From Helianthus annuus (Eukaryota; Streptophyta; Magnoliopsida; Asterales; Asteraceae), in NCBI RefSeq assembly GCF_002127325.2, contig NC_035448.2, positions 87,858,753-87,922,752 of the forward strand: a stretch of 64,000 nt of DNA, read 5' to 3'. Shown one piece after another: positions 11,301 through 22,365 of this stretch (position 1 is its first letter; every line of letters starts with the position of its first letter). Under the pieces are notes generated by a model. It saw only the letters and a program-made list of their open reading frames with translations, ran no database searches and had not been told where the DNA came from. The position numbers and the translations under genes are program-made.

Positions 11301-11407
11301 GATTCCAAAGATATATAATGTCGAATCAGTGAAATTTTTCGGAATTTTCCAGAGTGAAATTTGGTAAGAAAAATTTCACTGATTCGACATTATATATCTT
11401 TGGAATC
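11301..11407 (+). repeat. Perfect 39-bp inverted repeat in the E2 leader
   Basis: Left arm 11301-11339, right arm 11369-11407, loop 29 nt. All 39 positions pair. A second short block (AGATTAC 11284-11290 with GTAATCT 11408-11414) extends the stem across a one-sided bulge. It lies between PBS and gag, inside a stretch with repeated TTTCGGAYC motifs. Confidence 0.95.
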
Positions 11408-11496
11408 GTAATCTCGAGACGAGTCTAACGGTATAATTTGGTAAAAACAGATTTCGGACAAAATTTGTACGGTTTTACCAGTCTGCTTACGTTAAA

Positions 11497-12488
11497 ATGT
11501 CGAACATGACTAAATTGAATGAACTCTTAAGGATGGAGCATGAGGTTGGCACAACGAACAAACCACCTAAGATGATGAGGGTGGAAAACTACTTGACATG
11601 GAAGGATAGGTTTCAATCCTTCATTGAATATCAGGACACTCGCATGTGGATCTGTATTGCTGATGGGTACACAAACCCTACACATGACTTTGAAGGCAGA
11701 CCTCGTGTCACAGCCTATGTGAACATGCAGGAGAATGATAAAAAGATGTATGATGCTGAAAAGAGAGCCTTGGCTGCTATCAAGATGTCTTTACCTGATA
11801 GCATCAAACATACCTTTAAGAAGTACACTACTTCAAAGGAAATGTGGGATGCTCTAGAGAAGAGATATGAAGGAAATCCTGATGTCAAAAAGAACAAAGT
11901 TGATCTTCTGAAGAAGCAGTTTGCTGTGTTTAAGCACATGAAGAATGAGTCACTTGAGGACATCATCACTCGATACTACCATCTGATGTCAGAGCTGGAT
12001 AATTATGATATAGACTGCTATTCTGACATAGAGTAAAATGACAAGCTGCTAGATGCCCTGCCTGCTAAATGGGATATTTACACTCTCATGATAAAGGGAG
12101 AAGCTGACTATGAAAAAAAGGAGCTGGAAGAAGTTGTTGGAAAACTAAGAGCTTATGAGCTCAGCATGAAGAAGAAGGACACTGGATATGATCAGGTTCA
12201 AGATCCAGGGATCTACAATGGGCTTGCATCTTCTTCATCTCATGATGCTTCTAGCGACTCTGCCACTGCTTTTCTTTCATGTGATAATGAGCAGGTTACA
12301 GTTAATGAGGATGGTGATGTGTGTTTTGTAGCTGCTTCAGGAGGTTCAACAGGAGTTAAGAGACCATCAGCTTCTAAGCAAACAAGCAGTGCAAAGTCAA
12401 TGCCTATGAGTGTAAAGTCTGCTGAAGAACATCTCGCACTACTTGCTTCGTTTGTTGCTTCGTATGAGAATTACATTCAGGGGAAGAT
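11497..12488 (+). pseudogene. gag: Copia gag, first part, E2
   Basis: Starts MSNMTKLNELLRMEHEVG. A UBN2-type gag core follows (WKDRFQSFIEY; MWDALEKRYEGN; LLKKQFAVFKHMKNESLED). One in-frame TAA at 12034-12036 sits between SDIE and NDKLLDALPAKW, where a Gln codon is expected. The frame continues to the solo LTR insertion at 12489, where GKI is interrupted. Confidence 0.88.
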
Positions 12489-12983
12489 TGTTGTTGCATA
12501 TTTGTGACAACAGCTTAGATTTGGTCTTTGGATATCTTGTAATTAGTTAAACGATAAACAGTTAGCGGGTTTAGCTTTGTAATAGTTAGTTGTAATGTTT
12601 GGGCTAACTAAACCCAAAGGATTGGGTTATGGGGGGCGAATTGGGCCTGTCCAATTCGCAGCCCAAGAGTCTTTAACCTAGCCCAGTTGTGAACCTTGTG
12701 TTATATAAACAAGGTTAGACATTAGGGTTTAGGTTAATCAGCCAAAACAGTTGTTAGAGAGCAATTTCGTGGGAACATTAGGGTTTGGACGAAATTAGGG
12801 TTTGGTTAGGGATCTTGGATTGATTGTAATCAGATTGATAGATAATCAATAAAGATCCGGTTTGAAATTGATTTACTGTTTTCTGTTTCTACACGTTTTC
12901 TGCTAATTCTGATCAAGAGGATTCCGCACTCTTGATTGGAAAGACGATTTTGTGACGATCCATAAGACTCAAGGGGACCTACA
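12489..12983 (+). mobile_element. Solo Copia LTR inserted in E2 gag (495 bp)
   Basis: Begins TGTTGTTGCATA and ends GGGGACCTACA. TSD AAGAT is present at 12484-12488 and 12984-12988. Its first ~110 bp match the E2 LTR closely and the rest diverges, so it is a sister subfamily. TATA at 12702-12710, AATAAA at 12848-12853. No PBS or interior follows, so it is a solo LTR left by LTR-LTR recombination after insertion. Confidence 0.93.
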
Positions 12984-15044
12984 AAGATATCTGATCCTGC
13001 TACTTTGGATGAAGATTATGATCAGATTGACCCTGATGATTTAGAAGAGATGGATTTGCAATGGCAGATGGCCATGATTTCGAGGCGTGTGAAGATTGTT
13101 CATGAACAGAACTGTAAGGAAGTTTGTGGGGAAGAATGTAGGTTTTGACAAGGCAAAAGTCAGGTGCTTTAACTGTCAGAGTTATGGTCACTTCGCTAGG
13201 GAGTGTCAGAAACAAAAGCATGAGACTTCGAGCCAGAGTTCAAACAATAGAAATTCATCAAACAACTCTAACTCAAGGGCGTTGATTTCTACTGCAAGAG
13301 AGGGTTCATATGACTGGAGCATTCACTTGGAAAAAGATGAGAATGTTACACAAGCATTTATGGCAGAGATCGTGCCAGTTGAAGAAGCTGAATCTGAAGC
13401 AAATGCTGAGAAAGAAAGTGATGCTGAGGTAAAGAAGGTTGATCAGACAACAGATGCTGAAGAAGAAGAGTCGCAGTCTGAGTATGAAATGGAAGCTGAA
13501 GAGAAAGATGAAATCATCAAAAGACTGGGAGCTCAACTTGCTGCACTTATGGCCAACTCAGAAAAATCGACAGGAGAGGTAAGTAATCTACTACTTCTGT
13601 TTGTTTAAAGTGTCGTGAACTATAGGGTGAAGTTGACAAATTGTCAACTCAAAACAAAAGTCTTGTGAGCGAAATGTCTAACGTAAAAGAATCAAATTTC
13701 TTTGCTAAAAGAAATGAGTCATCATATTTGAAAAAGATAAAAGGCTATGAAGCTGAAATTGATGCTTTAACCTGCAAATTAAATGAAAAACTTCAAGTCA
13801 TTGACTTAGCTCATGACATGATGGCTGAGAAAACAAAAGAGATTTCTGATAAAAACAAAGAGTTGTCTGATGCACAACTTAAAATTGTTGAACTTGAAAA
13901 GAAATTAGGTCAATTCAGAGATTCTACTTTTGTTATGAAACACATGATGGGTAGGTTAAAAAAGAGTAATGACAAGAAGACCGTGGGATTCCAGGGCTTT
14001 AATGAAGTCCCACCTCCTCTTAGTCATGACTATTCTTTCTTACCTGATGAAGATGAATTCACAGACTTTCTGTCAACATCACCAAGTAGTTTCACATCCA
14101 GTCAAGGTGATGTGTTTGTGGATAATGATGCTAAGAAGGAAAATAACAGCAAACCTGTTTTGAAAAAGAAAAATACACCTTCTAAAAACAATTACCAAAC
14201 TTTTGTTAAAAAGGTTAATTTTGTTCAAGGAAGTGATATGAAAACCGAAACAGCTGTTATTGAAAAGGAATCAAATGTAGAGTTTGCTAAAAACAAAAAT
14301 ATTGAAAAATCTGAAATTAAGCAAACTGAACAAAATCCTTCCAAGGCATCATCATCAAAACCAGAATCTAGTTCAAAGGCTTCAAGTGAGAAGTCTTCGA
14401 AAAAGAGATCGTGCTTCAAATGTCACACAAAGGGACATGTAGCTAGCTGCTGTCCTAATAAAAAGGTTGAAGCACAAGTTAGTGAGAAACAAAGAGGGAA
14501 GTCACCAGAAAAGAACGGTGATAAAAAGGAAAGTGAGTCTAACTCTTCAAAGAAATCTGCTCCAAAGCAGCAACAGGGGGTTGCTGTTGGTGTAGATAAG
14601 GCTGAAAAAGGAACACCACAGGTTCCTCGTTTTCAAAGAAATCAACCAAGATTTCAGCCTGAATCTACATCAGGCAGATATGAGAGACCTAGAAGTAGTT
14701 CACCAAGAATGAACAATCAAAATTCGAATAATTTCAGAAGTCAAGGTCAATATCAAAATCGATGCCATAATAATGGTGGTCGAACTTTTTATAACAATGG
14801 CTTTAGAAATTATAACAATCAAGCTTTTTGGAATCAAAACTCAAGATTTCAAAGGTCACATAGTCCAAACACATATAGGAACCCAAAGGACCAGAGACCT
14901 TATGGAAATCCTGCCCCATTTCCATCAACAGGTCCAAGATCCAAGACTCCAGTTAGGAGTGATGGACATTGGATGGATGTTCCTGTAGTTGATGAATCTG
15001 GACGACCCAAGACCATCAAGGCTTGGGTCCCCCACTCTAACTAA
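12984..15044 (+). pseudogene. gag: Copia gag, C-terminal part with two zinc knuckles, E2
   Basis: After the solo LTR the gag frame resumes (SDPATLDEDYDQID), then shifts near 13090. A first knuckle [14 protein letters not shown] is at about 13167-13208, followed by an acidic, coiled-coil-like stretch. The ORF would stop at 13606-13608, but a GT...AG segment of 47 nt (13579-13625) would restore the frame if removed. The next open stretch (13626-15044) has long Lys/Glu-rich helices, a second knuckle CFKCHTKGHVASCC (near 14410-14450), an Arg/Asn/Gln-rich tail and a TAA at 15042-15044. Two knuckles and a long tail are typical of this Copia group as I know it. Confidence 0.8.
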
Positions 15045-15065
15045 TCTTTTGGTTGGTGTGTGCAG

Positions 15066-17499
15066 GAGCTGCTAAGGAGGATTATCAACTTATGGTATGT
15101 TGATAGTGGCTGCTCCAGGCACATGACGGGGAATGTGAGTTGTTTTCTGAATTTGAAGAATATGATGGTGGACATGTTAATTTTGCTGGTGCTAAAGGTG
15201 GTAGGATTACTGGAAGAGGAAAAGTGATGAATGGGAAGATCACTTTGGACAAAGTGAACTATGTTGAGCAGCTGAAACACAATCTGATGAGCGTGTCACA
15301 AGTCTGCGACAAGGGTCACTCGGTCCACTTTACAAATACTGAGGCATTGGTGTTGAAACCGGGTTTGGTCATTCCGGACGATTGGATAGTGATGCGTGCA
15401 CCAAGGAAAAATGATACTTATGTCATGGACATGGGTGCCAAAGATCCAACTGCTGCGGTGGCGTGTTTACTGTCAAAAGCATCTGAAGCTGAATCTATGT
15501 TGTGGCACAGACGCATAGCTCATATTCACTACCGCAAAATGAATTACATTATCAAAAATGAGCTAGTGAAAGGGGTTCCATTGCTGAGGTTTCAAGTGGA
15601 AGATAAATGTCTTCCATGTCAAAAGGGAAAACAACACAAGAAACCTCATAAGTCTAAAACAGTAAATTCCATTATTGCCCCTTATGAATTACTTCACATG
15701 GATCTATTCGGTCCAGTGAACGTAAGGAGCATTGGTGGAAAGTACTACTGTCTTGTTGTCACTGATGATTACTCACGTTATTCATGGGTTTTCTTTTTAG
15801 GTACAAAGGATGAAACAGCAGAGATGCTGATAGATCTTTTTACAAAATTGGAAAACGTCCATGATGCAAGGATCAAGAGGATAAGGAGTGATAATGGCAC
15901 GGAGTTCAAGAATCGGATTCTGGATCTCTACTGTCTTCGAAAGGGAATAGAACATCAATACTCTGCTCCTTACACTCCTCAACAAAATGGAGTCGCTGAG
16001 AGGAAAAACAGGACGTTGATTGAAGCCGCTAGGACGATGCTTTCAGATTCAAAGCTACCAGTTCTTTTCTGGGGAGAAGCTGTGAATACAGCTTGCTACG
16101 TCCTAAACAAAGTTTTGACTGTTAAACGTTTTAACAAAACTTGTCATGAGTTGATGTTTAACGAAAAACCAAACTTAACAGGCTTTGAACCATTTGGATT
16201 GCCCTGCACCATTGTGCGAAACAAAGATAAACAAAAATTCGGTGAGGTGGCAGACGAAGGCTACTTTCTAGGCTACGTGCCTGGCACACCGAATAAAAGG
16301 GTTTTTAATCTAAAAACTGGTAAAATTGAGGTTGTTTTTAATGTGGAAATTACTTCCTACAAACCTCAACAACCAACGGGCGGTCCTGCTATATTATATG
16401 ATTATGAAAGTGTTTTTAAATCATTTAATATTCCTGAGGTTTCTGATGCAGATGGTTCTCAGCTGATTCAAACAGTGATTGGTGAAGACGATGAAGGCGA
16501 GTTCATGCCTAGATCGAATGTTGATATGTCAGATGCTCCGGAAACTTCCCATGGTGCTGCTGATCCTGATTCAAGTGATAGTGAACCTGAATCCAATCAG
16601 GGGGAGGATTTCATTAATCCATTTGCAAATCAGAATGTTCAGGGGGAGGTTGGATCAAACCTGGGTGACAATCTGGAAGTCGATGCTGTTGCTACTACAC
16701 GAGCAAATAGAGATCATCCAGTTGACATGATTCTTGGAGATCCTACTGCAGGTGTTCAGACAAGAAGAAGCATTGCAGCGAATTCTGGGTTATTTGTTTC
16801 GATTGAGAAGACTGTGATAGTGAATGAATGCTTGTATAGTTGCTTTATTTCCCAAGAGGAGCCGAAGAACATTCATATGGCTCTAAAAGACAATTCATGG
16901 GTTGAAGCTATGCAAGAGGAATTGGCTCAGTTTGCGAAGTTAAAGGTTTGGGAGTTAGTGGACCTTCCTAAAGGTGAAAGAGAGATTGGCACTAAATGGG
17001 TATTTAGGTGCAAGAAAGATGAAAGAGGTATTGTCACGCGCAACAAGGCTCGGTTAGTTGTCAAAGGTTTTAATCAGCAAGAAGGGATTGATTACAATGA
17101 AGTGTTTGCACCAGTGGCAAGGTTGGAGGCAATTCGTTTGTTTCTGGCTTTCGCTTCATTCAAGGGCTTCAAAGTTTACCAACTTGATGTGAAGAGTGCA
17201 TTTCTTTATGGAAAAGTCCAAGAAGTGGTGTATGTCTCGCAACCAGAAGGGTTCGTTGATCCAGACTATCCAGATCGAGTATACAAACTTGATAAGGCTT
17301 TGTATGGGTTACATCAAGCTCCCAGGGCGTGGTACGAGACACTGTCTACACATCTGCTCAAGAATGGTTTTGAAAGAGGTCAGATTGACAGTACACTGTT
17401 CATTAAGAGAAAGAAGGAACATTTTCTGCTGGTACAGGTATACGTAGATGACATCATCTTTGGGTCATCTGATGAGAACATGTGTAAGGAGTTTGAACA
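15066..17499 (+). CDS. pol: Copia pol, protease to RT (first part), E2
   Basis: Follows the gag TAA in the same frame, then shifts frame near 15135. The protease-like start [13 protein letters not shown] is at about 15096. The 804-codon stretch from 15140 holds the gag-pre-integrase zinc region ([11 protein letters not shown]...CLPCQKGK), integrase ([30 protein letters not shown]) and Copia RT ([43 protein letters not shown]). It is cut at 17499 by Gypsy F and continues without frame change at 26137. Apart from the early frameshift I see no stop in the pieces. Confidence 0.92.
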
Positions 17500-17919
17500 T
17501 GTCACACCCCCAAAAATCCACCTGCGGAGTATCACCGCTTGGGAGCGTGACTGACCAGGATCAAGCCACCAATCATACAGAACATTGTATAAAGTAAAAG
17601 TAATCACATTATAATCCAAACCATTTCCATATGAAAGGTGTTTCCAAAACATAAGTAAGTTAACCTTGTTTAGCGGAAGCGTATTATTGTAAAACCCATA
17701 GCAAATAAGTATCAGACATCAAAAGTGTTTAACAAGGTGATCACGATCCAAGCCCCACAACGACCAGCTCCTCCGTGTGCAAGCTCCAAGTACCTAGCGA
17801 TCTGCAAGGCATGTAACAGAATGATCAACAAACTAGTTGAGCGAGTTCACATAAAGGAAATGCGTAATAGTAAGTTCATTTGTAATAGGTGGCTCTACTG
17901 GGCCGTTTGTATATTTTAC

Positions 17920-18102
17920 TGTGGTGGTGTTCCACGTTTTCCTGTGGTGGTGTTCCACGTTTTCCTGTGGTGGTGTTCCACGTTTTCCTGTGGTGGTGTT
18001 CCACGTTTTCCTGTGGTGGTGTTCCACGTTTTCCTGTGGTGGTGTTCCACGTTTTCCTGTGGTGGTGTTCCACGTTTTCCTGTGGTGGTGTTCCACGTTT
18101 CC
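17920..18102. repeat. 23-bp minisatellite in LTR F, eight copies
   Basis: Unit TGTGGTGGTGTTCCACGTTT plus TCC, seven full copies and a last copy of 22 bp. Because 3 x 23 = 69, all six frames give repetitive peptides that should not be annotated. The same array is at 24331-24513 in the other LTR. Confidence 0.97.
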
Positions 18103-19323
18103 TAACCACTAGACTACTCGTAACTATAGGTATCCTTCACAACCGAGGATAGTGATGTGGTAGTCTAGTCATAGTGTCAATAGAGTATCTAATCAACCTT
18201 TCAATCCCATTCCCAACACCCCGGGAACCCCATGCCTTGGTAAGAGTGTGAACTCACCTTGGTTTGCTCGGTATGCTAAACAAGTACACGCGCTCACAGT
18301 TAATCAATCACGTCCTATTGTATACACGTAGCAAATCAGTTCATGGTCGGAATATTACGCATGCAATTAATTGTTCACACAGCAGTCAGTTTGCATATCA
18401 GCACAACACGTAGTATTACACAAACATGTTCATCGCCAAGCATGGCATGTCAATTAATTCAACATATGTTCAATTGTTCAAGACATTATGCAAAACCCTA
18501 GTATCTTTCGATCACAATTATCCTAATTATCTATCGAGTCCAACACTTAACTTTCGGACCGAAATGCTTTGTTTCGAACCATTGTTATCTTTCGACCAAA
18601 ACCATCTTTCGGTCAAGGGTATGGTTCGGTCAATGCTATCTGTCGGTCAAACATCTGTCGGTCAATCTATCCTTCGGTCACTAACGCTATGGTTCGAAGG
18701 ATAGGTATCTTTCGGTCCAACAATGGTTCGATCAATAAGTATCCTTCGGCAAATAACAGTTACGTTGATCCGATTAACCATTAACACAATTTTCACAAAT
18801 CTGTTAACATCAACAAGATCAAACAAGCATGCATCTCATGTTTATCAAGAACCCTAATCTTGAAACAAGGTCATTCAAACTATTCGATTAACACACATAA
18901 GCCGATTACATAAGCGTGTCCGATTACAATATCTTAAATCACAAGTTATCATCGAATCGTATCACCAATCATCCATTAAACAACATAAATTTCCTATCCG
19001 ATCGATCACCCTGACTGGATTAACTAACCGATTAACAACACGGTTCGAAATCATGAAATCATTTAACCATAATCACAACATATCCAATGTGCATACAAAT
19101 TCGATTAATACCCATACGCAATCATCATACAAATCAGTTAATATACAACCAGCCTATTTACATACGATTTGATAATTCCAGAAATCATGTATTGTGGACA
19201 CTAACCGGGGTAGAAAATAAGAGAATCGATCAGCAAAAATCTTCGTATGAGTTGTGGTTGCCGTCACAGATCAAAAGTGTTCTAGGGTTTTTCTTAGAAT
19301 AATAACTATCAGTTTACATGCAT

Positions 19324-19334
19324 CCTTATATATA
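19324..19334 (-). promoter_or_regulatory. TATA box of LTR F
   Basis: Minus-strand TATATATAAGG; the promoter copy that would drive the element is the equivalent at 25735-25745 in the 5' LTR. Confidence 0.65.
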
Positions 19335-19789
19335 CGTATCACAGTAATGGGCCAAGCCCAACAGAACAACTGGGCCGAAACATATCGAAGGATATGTTTC
19401 GTGATCCTTCGGACCGAAACAAGGTCGAAGGATATGTTTCGGAGTCTTCGAGTCGAAGGTTATCCTTCGAGGTCCTTCAAGTCCTTCGACTGTATTTTAT
19501 CTTTCGGACAAAATGTTATTATGATATTTATGATAATAACAATAATAATAATTCTAATATTATTATCTATCACAGCAAATAATCACATATAGGCAAAAAT
19601 GACAATACATTTCAGTAACACACAATTCGTACAATTTAAGTCTACAATCCAAACAACTAAACAGTCAAAGTCAATGCGCATTTAATGTGAAGGTGAAAGT
19701 CAAAAACTCGAGTTGTCACATTATCCCCAACTTAAAAGAAATTTCGTCCCGAAATTTGGTACGCACTTACTGAGGAAGCTAGGTATCGT

Positions 19790-22180
19790 TCACTGGTTTT
19801 CCTGGGGTGTCACATCATCCCCCCGTTGATTTGGAATTTCGTCCCGAAATTCAGTAGTAGTAGCTTCAGCCTCAGAAGTGGATGCATGGTTTTCGAATAA
19901 CTGGGAATACTTTTCTTTCATCTGGTCTTCGCGTTCCCATGTATACTCTGGGCCACGCTGGGAGTTCCAACGAACTCGCACAAGAGGGATTCTCTTGTGT
20001 TTGAGGACCTTAACATCCCGGTCCGTGATTTCAACTGGTTCCTCGACGAACTGCAACCGCTCGTCGATAGTGAGTTCCTTAAAAGGAACTATGAGGGTCT
20101 CATCTGACAGGCACTTCTTCAGATTCGACACGTGAAATACATTGTGAACTGCACCGAGTTCAGGAGGTAGGTTTAATCTGTAGGCTACCTTGCCAATCTT
20201 TTCTAAGATTTCGAACGGTCCGACGTACCGCGGATTCAGTTTGCCTCTTTTACCAAAACGAACCACACCCTTCCAGGGTGAAACTTTCAATAAAACCCGG
20301 TCCCCGACCTCAAATTCCAATGGCTTTCTACGCTTGTCCGCGTAGGCTTTCTGACGGTCGCGTGCTGCCGCCATGCGTTGTCGTATCTGTGCTATCTTTT
20401 CTGTGGCGTCCACAACAATATCTGGACCCGTAATCTGACTATCCCCCACCTCTGCCCAACAGAGAGGTGACCGGCATTTACGTCCGTACAATGCCTCGAA
20501 TGGAGCGGCTTGAATGCTGGTATGGTAACTGTTATTGTACGAGAACTCCACCAAAGGGAGGTGCTTTTCCCAGCCGTTGCCGAAATCGATAACACACGCT
20601 CGAAGCATGTCTTCTAGAGTTTGAATAGTTCGCTCAGACTGCCCATCCGTCTGAGGATGATATGCTGTGCTCATGTCTAATCGTGAGCCGAAGGATTTGT
20701 GCATCGCTTGCCAAAGCTCTGACGTGAATCGTGCATCGCGATCCGAAATAATAGAGGTGGGCACTCCGTGCCTCGAAACGACTTCCTTCAAGTAAATGTC
20801 TGCTAAAGTAGAAAACTTATCCGTTTCTTTGATAGCCAAAAAGTGAGCAGACTTTGTGAGTCGATCAACGATTACCCAAATAGTGTCATTCCCACGCTGG
20901 GATCTAGGTAAGCCCGTAACGAAATCCATGGAAATTTCTTCCCATTTCCACTGCGGTATCTTGGGCTGCTGAAGTAGACCAGCTGGCTTCTGATATTCGA
21001 CCTTGACCCTCGCACAGGTCAAACATTTTCCAACGTAAGTAGCGATGTGAGCCTTCATACTAGGCCACCAATAAGTAGTGCTGATGTCGTGGTACATTTT
21101 ATCCGACCCTGGATGTACCGAATAGCGAGACTTGTGAGCTTCATCCATTACAAGTTCGCGTAAACCGCCATAAAGTGGGACCCAAATACGCCCCGTTACA
21201 TAGTAAGCACCGTCTTCCTTTTGTTCCATGCGTTGCCTTGAACCGCGTAAGGCTTCAGCTTTAATGTTTTCGGGTTTCAGAGCTTCCATCTGAGCAGCTC
21301 GTATCTGTGCAGGAAGACTGGCCTGAATAGTAAGCTGTAGCGCTCGCACGCGCTTAGGTAGAGTGTCTTTCCGACTAAGGGCATCAGCCACAACATTGGC
21401 CTTGCCTGGATGATACTTGATGGCGCATTCGTAGTCGTTCAGAAGTTCAACCCATCTTCGTTGACGCATATTCAAATCCTTTTGCTTAAGAATATGCTCG
21501 AGACTCCTGTGATCGGTGTAAATCGTGCACCGGGTACCGTACAGGTAGTGTCGCCATATCTTAAGCGCGAAAACAACAGCTCCCAGCTCTAAATCGTGCG
21601 TCGTGTAGTTCCGTTCATGAACCTTGAGTTGCCGAGAGGCGTATGCAATAACTTTATCCCGTTGCATCAATACACAACCAAGCCCTTGTATCGATGCGTC
21701 ACAATAAACCACGAAGTCATCCGTGCCCTCGGGCAGTGAGAGAATAGGCGCGCTGCAAAGCCTATCCTTTAAGTACTGAAAAGCGGTCTCCTGTGTATTA
21801 CCCCATCTGTAAACGACACCTTTCTGTGTAAGCATAGTGAGTGGTTGCGCGATCTTGGAGAAGTCTTTAATAAATCGCCTGTAGTAACCTGCCAAACCCA
21901 AGAATTGGCGTATTTCTGTCGGTGTACGCGGTGCAGGCCAGTTTCGGATCGAATCTACCTTGGATGGATCGACATGTATCCCATCCTTGTTCACTACGTG
22001 GCCTAAGAAGTGAACTTCACGAAGCCAGAAGTCGCATTTAGAAAGCTTGGCGTACAACTGTTCCTTCCGAAGGAGTTCCAAAATAAGACGAAGATGCTGC
22101 TCGTGCTCCTCCTGACTCTTGGAGTAGATCAGAATGTCGTTGATGGAGTCAAGAACATTTTGTCTAGGTAGGGTTTGCAC
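19790..22180 (-). CDS. pol: Gypsy pol fragment: RT thumb, RNase H, integrase, chromodomain-like tail (F)
   Basis: About 796 codons open. The N-terminus is aberrant: the sequence enters the RT catalytic box as [10 protein letters not shown], where related copies have [10 protein letters not shown], so the first catalytic Asp is Asn and everything upstream in RT is missing. Then RNase H ([20 protein letters not shown]), integrase zinc region ([11 protein letters not shown]...CLTCARVK), DDE core ([29 protein letters not shown]), the [14 protein letters not shown] block and the PEYTWERED tail. No conventional ATG start fits. It could supply integrase only if expressed downstream of gag. Confidence 0.93.
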   Translation of the reverse strand: MQTLPRQNVLDSINDILIYSKSQEEHEQHLRLILELLRKEQLYAKLSKCDFWLREVHFLGHVVNKDGIHVDPSKVDSIRNWPAPRTPTEIRQFLGLAGYYRRFIKDFSKIAQPLTMLTQKGVVYRWGNTQETAFQYLKDRLCSAPILSLPEGTDDFVVYCDASIQGLGCVLMQRDKVIAYASRQLKVHERNYTTHDLELGAVVFALKIWRHYLYGTRCTIYTDHRSLEHILKQKDLNMRQRRWVELLNDYECAIKYHPGKANVVADALSRKDTLPKRVRALQLTIQASLPAQIRAAQMEALKPENIKAEALRGSRQRMEQKEDGAYYVTGRIWVPLYGGLRELVMDEAHKSRYSVHPGSDKMYHDISTTYWWPSMKAHIATYVGKCLTCARVKVEYQKPAGLLQQPKIPQWKWEEISMDFVTGLPRSQRGNDTIWVIVDRLTKSAHFLAIKETDKFSTLADIYLKEVVSRHGVPTSIISDRDARFTSELWQAMHKSFGSRLDMSTAYHPQTDGQSERTIQTLEDMLRACVIDFGNGWEKHLPLVEFSYNNSYHTSIQAAPFEALYGRKCRSPLCWAEVGDSQITGPDIVVDATEKIAQIRQRMAAARDRQKAYADKRRKPLEFEVGDRVLLKVSPWKGVVRFGKRGKLNPRYVGPFEILEKIGKVAYRLNLPPELGAVHNVFHVSNLKKCLSDETLIVPFKELTIDERLQFVEEPVEITDRDVKVLKHKRIPLVRVRWNSQRGPEYTWEREDQMKEKYSQLFENHASTSEAEATTTEFRDEIPNQRGDDVTPQENQ

Positions 22181-22189
22181 ACTCTGTTC

Positions 22190-22365
22190 GTAATGTCCAT
22201 AAATACGGCGGGTGTGTTCAATAATATCAAACCATTTATCACATCAATCATAAAATATAGTAGTTGAAATAATTCATAAAACCCAAAACATTTGATGTTC
22301 AAACCAAACTTTGTTCGAATAGCGGAAACATAATAATGAAAAACCCCAAAAAAGAAGTCATAAGT
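22190..22365 (-). other. Foreign-looking filler replacing protease and RT in F
   Basis: AT-rich sequence between the RT remnant and gag, with an AGCGGAAACATAATAATG stretch resembling the AGCGGAAGC block of the Gypsy LTRs. I infer capture of a short LTR-like fragment during template switching or repair. Confidence 0.6.

Larger units (their letters stand above)
17500..19720 (-). repeat. 3' LTR of Gypsy F (2,221 bp)
   Basis: TGTCACACCCCC...GAGTTGTCACA on the plus strand. It contains the 23-bp minisatellite (17920-18102), a field of TTCGGTC/TTCGGACC motifs (18490-18760), a TATATATAAGG box on the minus strand (19324-19334) and a 10-bp-arm palindrome just upstream of it in element sense (19376-19401). 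ORFs inside are chance readings. Confidence 0.95.

Noticed and set aside
17725..18152. Long ORFs on both strands with repeating VVFHV or HHRKTWNTT peptides
   Set aside because: They read through the 23-bp minisatellite, whose length keeps all frames open; the same happens at 24136-24563 and 61461-61880.
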